A stretch of DNA of 64,000 nt from Pezizomycotina sp. ARF18 (Eukaryota; Ascomycota). Within the stretch, counting starts at the first letter, position 1. Each line of letters opens with the position of its first letter. The notes under the pieces were generated by a model. That model did no database searches and was not told the origin of the DNA. It saw nothing but the letters and a program-made list of their open reading frames with translations. The DNA lies in contig AZLU01000030.1 in NCBI GenBank assembly GCA_002224055.1, forward strand, positions 118,171 to 182,170, written 5' to 3'. This document shows positions 23,903 to 35,397 of the stretch, piece by piece. A program made the translations under genes and the position numbers.

Positions 23903-26900
23903 TTTACCAGTTTTTGATGTATGCAATTGGGGCGTGTCTACGGTTATCAGCAGTTTCAATGTCATTTTTGAATTTATTTTGGAGGGCATTTCTCGTATGC
24001 TAATGCTTTTCGTGGCTTACGTAGAAATAGTTGTGATTTATGTATGCTTTCTCCATTCAGATGCAGAATCCGATAACTATGAAGAGAATTTCTATATGGT
24101 TAGTTTTTTATAACTCGTCTTCTGGCTGCGGCTTTGTGCTATAAGCCTGAGACTTGATTCGATTTATCTTAGGGCGGCAGCAGGTTGAAGCTTACACAGG
24201 TATAGAAAATCTTGTACGTTTATGGTTTAATTTTAGGTGACGTTTTTCGTAAGAGCTTACTTTTAGTCGACGTGCTAGGCTATACCAAATAGAAATCGGG
24301 CTGAAATGGCTTATAGGACGAGCGGCTCACGTTATATGACGGTCGACAAGCTTATACTTAATACACCTTCCTGGTTTAATAATAATAAAATATCCCTTAA
24401 CCTCTAGCCCGAGTTAACGTCGACTTTTTAAGTTCTAAAAACTGCGATATCTTACTTGGGGTTTAGGTTGCGATAGGATATTCCTCTACTGTTATCTTCT
24501 ACTTAGCTTTTCCATAGGAAGCTAGAAATATCTATACTATCGGTTATAAATGTTGGAGACCGTTCAAATAAACGATTTAGGAAGAAAAGTATCCTTGTAT
24601 TCCTCTTTGACGATTATACTAGACGTCTCGGAGGTTTGATCGTGATTATTTTTTTTTAAAAGAAAGTGTTATGATCTAAAGAAATAACTCAGGGTAGCGT
24701 TTAGTCAGCTACGTCTCTAGGATTGAGCTCTTTTGATGTTGAGGGTGAGCCTCTATATAAATACTACATGAAGCCTATTACAACTCCGTTAGACTCTCGT
24801 GTATCACCAGTATAGAGGAGCTCCGTTGAGATACATTCCCTTTCTTACCCTTTCAAGGGTTGATATCACAGAATACGAATCACCTTCGCATGACAGTTCA
24901 ATATTATAGCGATATACTTTGATTCCCTACGCGATCCTAGTTACCTATAAGGCTTCAGGGTATGTTTAATAGTATGTGATTAATTAAAAATGTTTTTGCT
25001 TATATTCCGTAAACGATGCCTGACAATGGTTAATCGTCAATTGTTTTTAGGGGTTCGACGTAGTTTGTAGATAGGAAATTTGCCTTTACTCTCAGCCTTT
25101 TTTTTTTTCCCTCTAAATTCGAGTCATCGCACTCGGCGAGTATCGTACTTGCGGTAGTTCTCAGGCATGCTATCGTAGTTTGGATAGTGGATCTTCTCCG
25201 AGCGCCATGTAATAAAGCCACTATGAGGCCCACAGAATTAGCCTTGAATTAATTGCGGGTGGTGAAGGTTTGGTTGAATTCCTGAGCCATCAGACGGTTA
25301 AGCTCTGTACCTCCTTGGACCGAAGGTTTACTGTTCTTGATATGGTATTTTTGTTTTATAAAGCTTATTGGACTACGTTAAGAGTATACTCCGAGCAGAT
25401 CGTTGCCATAATCTCTGTACCGGTCACCCGTAGCTTCGTGGAATAATACCGGTTGCTAAAATACTCTCCTCTAGTGTATTAATCCTCTAGTGTATTAGTG
25501 CTGCGTAGTTGCAGAGTATGTTGAGTGTAAGGTCAAAATTTATTAACTGATGTCTACAAAATTTTTAAAACAAGTCTAGAGTCTTGGCCTTTGAAGATAC
25601 CGTTCATCATATAATAATACTGGGCATTTTAAATAACATGAAAAGTGGAAACTTATAACTATCGGCGGAGTTCTCGACCTGATTTCTATAAACTAAGTCG
25701 TTAGTCGTTATCGTACATGCTGTTGAAGTTGTCTCACTATTATAATTATCGGGTATGTTGTGATTGCTAGAGCCTATAAGCTCTTTTAAGTATTAAGCCA
25801 GTGAATCGACACCGTAGTGAAAGCTTACGATACGAAAGTAGTTATGACCGTTATATCCGTGGCATCCTCGGCGTTACCTCGTGTTTTACTTTGTGCTGAA
25901 GATTCTATGTATTGAAAATCTTGTCGTTGCCGGTTGATCGGTGGTATACCGGGTCGGTATAGGTCGGTATAGCAGGATCACGTCATATCTTTCTTGCGCA
26001 AAGAACCTTGGTAATATCGTTTTGAAAACCCTACTATACCCCATGTTTACTCTTTTCTTTCGGAGTAAGATAACTGACGAACGGCTTCCGCCTTTACGGC
26101 TCATTGAAGAGCATTGGTATATACTGCTTTTAGCGGCCTATATTGCACCAAACCATTTAATACCGAAGTATGTGAAACGGTCTTTATTAAGTTTTCTAGT
26201 CTGGAACTTAGGTGTTCAATTCGATTGGTGTAAGTGGCGTCTAGCTATTTCATCCGCCGTTCTAAGATTGAGGTGACGTTTTCCTTTCTCGTACCGAGGG
26301 TGCGAGCTTGTTTATGCATGCGTGTCTTACGGTTGAGCTATGCCGATGCCTCCATTCAAGACTACAACTTGTAACGATTGCTGCTTGACTATGGTGTTCC
26401 CGATCACGAGTTATAGGCTTTCGGGGTTTCCTCATCGTTCGAGATTAAAGGTAAACAAACAGCCAAGAGGCGACTAGAATACATTTACAAACAGTTGTTA
26501 CGTCTCGAGACCTCATGTTTACACTGGATTATTAATCTGAGGGGAATATTGATGCAGAACGAAGCATATCTCGAGTCGTTGAAGTATTTATGAGTAATTC
26601 ACCGACTTTCCTTAGGATTCTTGACTAGAACCCTTGGTGTTATATAGTAATTGTGGTTCTTGGGGTTGATTTATTAGCATATCTACGATGTCATGTGATG
26701 TTTAGGTTGAGGTCGCTTGAAAGATGGAAATTTTAAGCCAAAATTTATAAAGCCACCTGGGCGTATGCTTAGGGTAAAAAAAGGCGCAGTGCCACCAATA
26801 AGAATTGACAAAAAAAAAAGGCCTCAGACTCGCGAAGGAGCGAAATACAGTGTTTGTGAATAGTGACAGTCGGCATGATCCGGGTGGCTGATTGGGGATT

Positions 26901-26943
26901 AATCGTTGCTTGGTCGTAAACTAAAGGTCAGACTCATAATATT
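21265..26943. other. Gene-poor AT-rich region with long T tracts
   Basis: No conserved gene recognised. The stretch contains pure T runs of 19 (21519-21537), 21 (23033-23053) and 32 (23868-23899) bases. A short tandem duplication, CTCTAGTGTATTA twice, occurs near 25468-25497. The open frames (for example 23829-24113 and 25941-26276) are dominated by poly-Phe from T tracts or lack an ATG and show no domain. Confidence 0.7.
23868..23899. repeat. Uninterrupted 32-base T tract
   Basis: The longest homopolymer in the window. It could be the poly-A tail of a decayed retroposon inserted on the minus strand or a nucleosome-excluding tract. The flanking sequence shows no recognisable SINE or LINE. 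Confidence 0.9.
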
Positions 26944-28691
26944 ATGTGTAGTCGTTGTAATGCCCACTGGGCGATTCCTAAAGTATCACATATACATCGA
27001 GATACACTACTCATCGAACTCGAGTCTTGCGATATACACATTGAGCAAACAGAGCCCGAATCAAAATGTATCTGGACCTTTAATGGCTAAATCTCAGTCA
27101 TTGGTTACGGCCAGCTGAGTGGCATACTGACGTTCCATCTAGAAGCTAAAAATGTTTCAGTTACGATCCCTTTGCGAAGAAGCGCACACTGCTTTTAAGC
27201 TCACGAGAAGCCGTGGTCGTTCCGACCGTTCTCTCTGATATCCATGTTAAAATTCAAAGGATAATCCTATTTGGTAATAAATCGGCTCTTGGGAAATGAC
27301 GATCGTTTAGCATGCAAGACTCCGAGGAATAGGAATGAACTGGGCCACAACCTCTTCGTTACTAAGAAGAACGTCCCGCCGCCGGCAAACTGCAGGCGCG
27401 TAGTGCTAACACTAGCGCAAACGAGCTGGAGCACACGAAAGATCTCTGGAATCAGCGCCAGTTGACATATGAAAAATATGGAATGTAAGTATCGCCTCTA
27501 AACGACCTCTCTGTCCATGTCACACGATTCAGCGTTCATGATATTTGAATGATAAGGAGCTAAAAGATATACCCGCACCTGCGTGTAGCCTCTTTGAGAC
27601 AAAGCCGATGTACCTTCTCGCTACGGTATCAGAAAGACGTGTCCGTTTAACGTTCCAGCAGTCTATAGGCTCGACGATCCGAAGCGCGAAGCGTTTCACC
27701 TTCAAAGTCCTTTCAAGGGTAAAGCGATGCTGCCGGAGCTAACTCCGATGACTCTAGATATGGACGATGGACTGTGCGAAAGTCTGGGACCGTACTGGAA
27801 AGTTCGAGGGGAGTCCGCGACGGAAATTTCGACCACCCATTCGGGCAAGGGGTGATATACGAGAGTAACGAGGATTGGAGTGAACGGCCTAACACCGGCG
27901 ATATGCGCGCATTCGTCGATGACTGGAAAGACGAAAAAAAGGCTGCTAAGGATGCAGGTATGCAGAAGGCACCGGTACTGAATGCGCCGAATGATTTACA
28001 ACCCCGCGGACCAAGTCAGGAGGATGATGGCAGTGCCTCAAGCCACAGCGATACCTATGATTCGCACACGCCAACGCATAGCGACGAGCTCGACGAGGAA
28101 GACGACGGAGAGAAAGGCTCAGTCGGCGGCGAGGCGGTACACCATGAGGCATTAACCCAGACAACGTAATTGGAGAAATTCAAATGACTAAAAGCAACGA
28201 CGAATTCAAAACACCCGGAAAGAAGCAAACCGTGCCGCCACCGATGCTTGGACGTTTCGGGCTTGGGAAACTACTCGAGTTCGATCCTAATACCCCAGTG
28301 CAGATGAAGTCGCCGGTGCTAAAGAAAACAACCAAGGACCGTCTATTTTAGATCGAACGCAACGCGACTATGCAGATGAAGTCCGGAACATGCTCGAAAT
28401 CTATCAAAACCAGGCTGCCCGGGGGATGCAGCATCGAGCCCAAGGAAACATTGCTCCGACTCTTGCGAGCCAACGAAGACTTTTTGGTGATGGTCGAGGA
28501 AATCAGCCTCAAAGACAACCTGCTACGATTCTTCCCAGCCAGCAAAGGCTTTTTGAGGATGATGAAGAAGACCAGACGAGAGGGGAACCAGACTAGGGAA
28601 ACGCCAATCCAGGACCGATGATTACCCTGACGCAAACCAGAAAGGTATTTTCCGGGCAGTGTATTTCGAAAAACCAAAAGGAAAGTTCTGA
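26944..28691 (+). CDS. Unrecognised protein with CxxC N-terminus and disordered acidic tail
   Basis: Coding-like sequence runs over about 1.75 kb when frames are joined across several single-base shifts. The proposed start at 26944 gives MCSRCNAHWAIPK, then a beta-strand-like segment (CIWTFNG, ISVIGYGQLSGILTFHLEAK), a basic region and a probable helix (ANELEHTKDLWNQRQL, about 27417-27465). After 27770 the protein becomes acidic and Ser/Asp-rich (GSASSHSDTYDSHTPTHSDE, DELDEEDDGEK). The final part has an internal repeat, SQRRLFGD and SQQRLFEDDEED, and ends EKPKGKF at 28691. Roughly 580 residues. Islands of higher GC match this span while the flanks are AT-rich, which supports a real gene. I recognise no family. 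Introns cannot be excluded between 27470 and 27545. Confidence 0.55.
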
Positions 28692-31174
28692 ATGAGGACG
28701 TCGACCCAAGCTAAATATTCCTTAAGGGACATGCATCTATACGGAACGTGTCCGTGGGACAGTATTCAAATATCGTTAGAACAACATTATCATCACTGTA
28801 GTAGATTTTAGGAGTTTTCTATTTTAGAATTGAAGGAATCGTTCAAAGTTTCGTGTATTTTGGTACCTGAATGACTTCGTTGCTTCTCCATTTTGGGTCC
28901 GCCTGAGTGGTATGAGAGGATCCTCCGTTACAATTCTTGTTTTCGCTAAATTCCGAAACTCCTCTACTTTTTTCTCTTGATCACCCGCTCGGCAATTCTT
29001 AATTTATTGGCTTTTTGTTCTATCAAAACCAAATAAACCTGAATCGTGAAGTATCAACCAAGGAACTTCATACACACGATTAAGTCTGTAACCTTTCAGG
29101 AAATTTAGGTTATCGAGCAGACTAGAGCTTTTGGAAAACTCCACCGAAATCCCCGATGCTTTAAGCCTTGACCTCGTAATGCCGCGAAAACGGGTTCTCA
29201 AGACATTGTCAAGACATTCAGATCCTGAACGCAACCCCATCGATATCCCAGTTTAGAAGACTATTTTACAAAATGAGGAGGCCTTGTTTCTGAGAGGTCA
29301 CCCGTTATTCCGTGCATGGGACCATGAGCGAGCGCACGGACCGTCGTTTCTGCTCAAGTCCTTTGATCTCGAAGTAAACCGGAGTCTCCGGTTCCTTGCT
29401 TCAAGCTTTCTTGAAAAAATCGGCCCACTGTTGCATTTCTCGCAATTGGCCATGACCTAAGTGTTCAGCCAAACAAAAACTTGCAGCCTTGCCTGCGTAA
29501 AATTAACTGAAAAAGAAATCCAACTTCCCATGATCAATTCCACTTTTTCCAAAACATCTGTACGAAAGAAAATATTTCCTTTTTGGCGAACTGCAACAAC
29601 GATTGGACGGGGTTGATGTGAGGTGGTTATCGAAAAAAGGTCGGACCGTCGGGATTTGAATAATATAATTTGTGCAACCCGCATATGCATCGCATATGCA
29701 CGAGGTCCCGCAGCTATACCTACCCGCTCTAGTGTCATAGGTCCCCCTTAGCCGCGGGAGTTTGTTTGAGTTGGCATCCGGCACCGGGACATACATTCTG
29801 TTTGGCAGGTAAAAAGAGGCTTCGAAGCCTTGTTAACTTTCTGCAATTATATCTCAAAAGCAGCCATGATTGATTAGATATAAGAGTGCCGACGCAACAG
29901 ATAAGGCCATCGCTGACCCTCGCTACTTCTCAAGATCTTTAGAGAGGGGAGGGTATTGAAGCTGAGAAGAGATCTCTTTGTTCACGTTAGCTAATTTTTT
30001 TTTTTTTTTTTTTTCAAAACTTATTTTCAAAAATACCTTCATCCCGTCTATGTTCACAATCTTAATCTCCAGCTACAAATACACTATTGTCACATCCCAA
30101 AATTTGAATCCGAACCTTGTATTAAGGCGTATGTTAGCTCTTCTTGTTCATTTCACTTAACCAAGATATTTTTGACCCTTTAACAACAATCTTGTCTGTG
30201 CTAATTTGATAGTATCGATACACTGTATCGTGCTAGCGTATAATCTGCGGCAGCAAAACCCTATAAACCAAAGTCTCCAGTCTTAAGCGATCTTGAACTA
30301 CTTCCCCTGCACATTGAACAACTCATCACATGGAGCACCAAGGAGCTAGTGGAGAGAGATTTTCCAGAACACGCAACGACATCAGCGGAAACTGTATATT
30401 CAAAGTGTTGCATACCGGTCTAAGCGAAGCCGGTCCTGATCGCCTTTCGCGCTTGTCGTAATTCAATCTGGAGATATTTAAAAATACCCGAGCAAAGCCG
30501 GCGCGTCGTCTACAACTTCCGACATCCGTTACAGAAGCATTCACAAAGCACGAAAGAAGCGACTTGATGCACTTATTACCCGCCATACTACTACGAACAG
30601 CACCTGATCGAAAAAAATAAAGAAAAAAATCTCGGCGGAGTACTATACAGAAATATTACAAGCAACATCCAAGGACAGAGTTCTATACAGACGCGTCTAG
30701 GAGCCACGAAACGCGGCTTATACAACCAATCCATGAGAAAATAATATTTTCTATGAGATATTCTCGATATATCCATAGCCATAAGTAACGACAATAACGC
30801 GGTCAAAAGCACTGTTTCACTTCTATTCAACGGTCTACAACCAATGAAAATTGTTGGAAATCGAACACATGAGCGATTATATAGTGCAACAAATGATTAT
30901 TCATCAATTTGAAGGCGACGAACTTCAACTTTCTCGAAGCACTTTATCTTACTATCTCAAGCTTCGCCTCGCATGGAAAGTTCACCAATAAGCTTACCGA
31001 TAAGACAAATCTTCCAGTCTGAAAGGATATTTCTTCTGGACATGCTGGACACATAGGGTGTAAATGACGAGGATATGCATACAGGAGTAACAAATTCCGG
31101 GTTTACGTTATAAATGGGTGGTTTTAAGCATTTTTCCAGACTGGGTCGAAATTGAAAGACATTTCATTTATCTC

Positions 31175-31843
31175 ATGCGATCGAGCAACCCTTCGAAAGT
31201 CCACATTTTTGAAGGACCAAGAGTACCGAAGAACCAAAGTCAAAAATCCTCGGGCACTTTTTGTCTGCAGCGATTAATGTTGCATCGTGCCAAAATATTG
31301 CAAGAAAAGCCAATACTCAACGCTGGTATAGACGAAGCAGATCCTATATGTGAGAAACATGGCGTGACTCTCGTACAATACCACACGATTTCTTATTATC
31401 CAGCTACGACGCAGTTCGCGAGAGTCGGAAGAGATATATCATGTATCACTGGGCAACAGAAAAGTTTCCCAAAATCGATCAGTCCCACTTTAAAGATGAG
31501 GGATAATAGAAAGACATTATGCGAGGGCTGCTTCAGAGCCGCTGCATGCAGGCATACCTATGCAAAATTAACAATTTCCAGTTTCCCAAACAAATTTGCA
31601 ATTTCTTTTATTCTTTTCTTCTGTTTCTGTTTCTGTTTTCTTCTTTTGTGTCTTTTTTTTTTTTTTTTTTCTTCGAATGTTTCGAGAATTTCCCCATTTC
31701 ATGGAAGAGATGCATCATCAAAGGAAGTCAATCGACCCCTGCTTTGCGCTTTGATATTGCGACTGGATTACGCTTACCCATTGCGCAAAGATACATCACA
31801 CCAATCCAATCTCGCAAGGGAACCTTGTATCTTCGACTCATGA
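31175..31843 (+). CDS. Possible hypothetical protein (about 222 aa)
   Basis: The frame is open from 31091 to 31843, longer than expected by chance here; the first ATG is at 31175 (MRSSNPSKVHIFEGP). The middle part, LQEKPILNAGIDEADPICEK, looks coding-like with balanced composition. From about 31600 the frame passes through an extended T-rich tract giving Phe/Leu/Cys-rich residues, which is unlikely to be a functional segment and may be an intron. An alternative frame beginning MYHWATEKFPKIDQSHFKDE is open near 31441. No family recognised. Confidence 0.3.
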   Translation: MRSSNPSKVHIFEGPRVPKNQSQKSSGTFCLQRLMLHRAKILQEKPILNAGIDEADPICEKHGVTLVQYHTISYYPATTQFARVGRDISCITGQQKSFPKSISPTLKMRDNRKTLCEGCFRAAACRHTYAKLTISSFPNKFAISFILFFCFCFCFLLLCLFFFFFSSNVSRISPFHGRDASSKEVNRPLLCALILRLDYAYPLRKDTSHQSNLAREPCIFDS

Positions 31844-32076
31844 CCGCTTCTTACAAGCGTCATCAGTCAATTACACTCGGCTGAGGAATATAGTCACGGA
31901 TGTATCGACGGTAATTTCCGGCAGGGAAGATAAAATTACGAGGATGCTGGCGGTGCTGCGCTAGCTGATCCGCCCGGTCAGTGCATCGTCGCGTTGTCGA
32001 GGCTTGAACGGTCCAATTAAATTAATTGGAAGAGGTCCTGCTCAGCGACCGGCAAAAACTCGAAGTCACGTTCACT

Positions 32077-32148
32077 GAATTTTTATTTATTTTTATTTTT
32101 TTTTTATTTATTTATTTTATTTTATTTTATTTATTATTTATTTTTTTG
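32077..32148. repeat. AT-rich microsatellite (TTTAT/ATTTT family)
   Basis: Irregular tandem copies of TTTAT and TTTTA units over about 70 bp, with no gene nearby. A similar tract occurs near 56085-56125. Confidence 0.8.
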
Positions 32149-35100
32149 AGCTGAAAGGAGGACGTCAACAGTAAATTCTGGCCAGTTTTCAATAGTTTTC
32201 GGAGATTTTAAACCTCCTGGGCGTCAAAGTTCTGCACGAATCGGGTGCATACGTTACAAACCGGCGTGTCGTTTCCAACTTCCGACATCGAGCCTCAGGG
32301 AGCAACAAGATTATCACGGTTTTCTCTTCCAAAAGCTGCCCTGATGGGTTGATTCAACGATACAACGAAGCACCCCACCGCTGCGGTTTCGTCTTAACGC
32401 GGTCGCAATTCTCATTTATCCCCTTATACAAGCAGCCCGAATATTTCTCGAAGCATTCCATTCAAGTGTATTAATTTTCTGATATCAAAAAACTTCATAC
32501 AAAATCCCCCCTCCCCCCCAAAAAAAATTTAAAATTAAAATAAAAAACACAGATATTTCCCTAATGTCCAAGATTTACAAAAAATTTCACGTCAGCGGAA
32601 TAAGGAATCGTCCTCCTGCAGTAACATTGTAACGAATCACTTTAAATTTTATTTCTTTCAAAAATCCTTTTATTAGCACATGATGATCATTTACGAAACT
32701 TATCGCTTTACATATCGATCACAGTATGGCGAGATTATGCAGCGCATATTTTTGAAGCTGCAGGGGAATTCTACGTTTACATTTGTCACGCTCGTGGGAG
32801 ATGATAAAACAACTATTTTCGGCTGGACCGTTTGTCGGAAGGAATATGAAAATCAAAAGATGGACCTTTCTTCAGCACATGTCTCAAATACTTGAAGTTT
32901 ATTCAAGGGAGGAGGCAGCAGCATGGCGGAATCAAGCCTTGGTTTTGCGTTTACTCGAAGCATTGCATTCGAAAATGGCCGGGGGTTTTCGAGCACATGG
33001 ACAGCGGACCAAGAGGAAAGTCCGAAGATTTGAAGGACATGGAAGTTATTTATTTCAGTTTCAAGCACTGAAAGGGCCAAAGTTATCGTAACCGAATATA
33101 GGCAATGTACTTATTCGTCGAAAAACGATATCGATATCATAATAAGGGCAGGTCTTGACTTTCTTTCTTCTTTGTTTTGTTTTTTTTTTTTTTTTTTACT
33201 CTTCGCTCGCCTTATTTGTCTTTAGAAGGCATGAAAGCTAATTTCTTATTTTTAAGGGAACCTATGGAGTCAGCAGAGCCCGAATGGCGGATTTTTTGGA
33301 AGCACTCGAGTTCGAGAAAGATACGGGCCTGCAGGTAAGAGGTAGAAGTAGGGACAAATCAGGAGGATGAGGGGACGGGATGGTAGCGGAGAAACCCGCT
33401 TTAAGGACTGGAGCTGGAAGAGTGTAAAGCGGGAATATAAATCATATCAGTCCTACGGGTCGCAATCTCAGAAATAACAGTTACTCATAGCGATCTATTC
33501 CACGGAACTTTGGGCAAGCAAAGGGAAAGTTAATCGAAAGTGAGCTTGTTACGGGCTCATCTCAAGGTTTTTCCATTCACGGGACGAACTATCGCACCAC
33601 AACCCCAAATGACGAGAGCAACAAGACATTAATAAGTCGAATAGTTTGACGAATATCTATCTACTTCGTTAACAGTACCTTACAAATTGAACGAGTATTA
33701 TCACATTCAACATCGACACGTCGGTCTAGAAGTACTTGAGACGTACTAGATACTAAAACTCGATGGAATTCGACCTATTATATCCTTTACGCCTCTTAAC
33801 AAGTTTCCGGATATAATTCTCGGCCTTTAACAACATGGGGATTCGAGGTAATCTCAGGAAGAGTGGCATTTGAAGGATTTTTTATTTATTGCAAATAATT
33901 AGCAGGATAGGGGTAATTCGAAGGTATTGGTATGGAAGGGGTGGTGAAGCTAAGGTTGTCTCTACTACTTCAAGCGAATGAGTTGAAACTACAAATCGTT
34001 ACACCCAATCATAGGCTCGATTTTATAGAGACTATGAACGATCCAAAACTGGAGCGCAATAACCGGATTGAGCTCGTCTAAACGCAACTAGCGCCGTGGC
34101 GGAGTTCGTAGGTAGTTTGTCGATGAATACGCTGCTCGATCGGTTTGTAGCGGGACACTTGGGGGGAAATCACGCATATCTGTCATCGGTTCGAAACGTC
34201 ATCTTTGATCTAAATCAATCGAATTTTTCGAGGGCGCGATGCTACACGCCGCGCCCCAACCCGTAGCGATCCGTGTAACGCATGAGCTGCGGCGCAGTAC
34301 GGTGGGTTTGAAAGATACTAACAGGAGTAAAACGTCGTTGGTGGAGTATGAAAATATCAAGCCTGGCTTACAACTGAAATGCTCCTGTCCAAAGGGGGAG
34401 ATACGGAGAATCTGTATCAAATTCGATTCCTCTATAATACGAAACCGCGGCACAATACTCGGGGGAAGAACGGTCAGTCCAGAGGACCACGTCCGAAATC
34501 CCTAAGATTCTTCAAAGATCATCTACATACAGCTTGATAGAATCGCACATATATCCAAGTTCGTCGTATACGGATTCATTGCTTAAATGGATGACAGCGT
34601 GGCGGAAACAGCGATCGATGTGACATTGCAAATCCTAAAAGTATATGTTTTAAATCATGCTATATTAGCCTTTGCTTGATCATTTTAAACTTCATCTAGA
34701 TAATTTCGTAACTAGACTTGCGTTTTTTTTTTTTTTTTTTTTTTTCAAAAAAAAAAAAACCTTTGTTTTTTGATGTCAGGACTTCGTTTTGTATTTGAGC
34801 ACCCAGTTTTGTACATAATAGCACATCATCTTTATATTTTAGAACTGCAAAATCAAAAGTTAAATGGCCGCCGAAGAGAATAACGCTGATTGAAAGATAC
34901 GTGAGTACAAACAGTTCTATTATATTATCGTCCGTTCTTTCTTCTACTCCTTGCATCAGGCTTCTGTGCAGCAGTCTAGTTAACCAACCAGGGCTGTAAT
35001 TATGGCAAGTCCATGGTTCTGTTAATATTTTTCTTTTCGACTCTGGATAATGCCGGAATGGCACTCCGCAGCGATCCTGATAGGTTAACGCTGTTTTCGA

Positions 35101-35397
35101 GCTGAACTCATGCTGCGGGGCTGACGAGCTGACGGTATGCATAAGAGCCGCTAGACCAAGCGGGGTGGTCAATCAGCTTGATGAGCTCTAATAAGATCTC
35201 GAAAACCTGGCAAACGGGGGAATAGTTGGCAGCTAATCTCCAAGAACTTATAAAAGCCCCGTTATGGAATCGTATCGACGCCGACTATTAATTCTAAACC
35301 ACTATTAACCAGCCCAGAATAATTTTGGGGTTTTCATTTACTTTGTTTTTAAGTACACTTATTATCAGCGAAACATACGTCGTTGCACAAGAAGTCA

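Larger units (their letters stand above)
28692..35397. other. Repeat-rich intergenic region, no confident gene
   Basis: T runs of 20 (29995-30014), 18 (31653-31670), 18 (33180-33197) and 23 bases (34723-34745, followed by C then 13 A) punctuate the stretch. A TTTAT/ATTTT microsatellite lies at 32077-32148. Similar blocks near 30500-30535 and 32258-32290 (CCGGCG.GTCGT.T.CAACTTCCGACATC) show diverged repeats. A minus-strand frame at 34696-35172 (158 codons, no ATG at its head) ends in poly-Phe/poly-Lys from a T tract and is not convincing. The last 200 bp must hold the promoter of the HET gene. Confidence 0.65.

Noticed and set aside
23829-24113. 94-codon frame with a poly-Phe block
   Set aside because: The frame stays open because a 32-base T tract supplies Phe codons; no other coding sign.
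34696-35172. 158-codon minus-strand frame upstream of the HET gene
   Set aside because: Its head is not an ATG and its end is poly-Phe/poly-Lys from a T/A tract; no domain recognised.
35325-35397. Hydrophobic signal-peptide-like sequence (FTLFLSTLIISETYVVAQ) ahead of the HET protein
   Set aside because: There is no ATG in that frame, and HET proteins are intracellular. The ATG at 35398 starts a reading that joins the family sequence after one shift.
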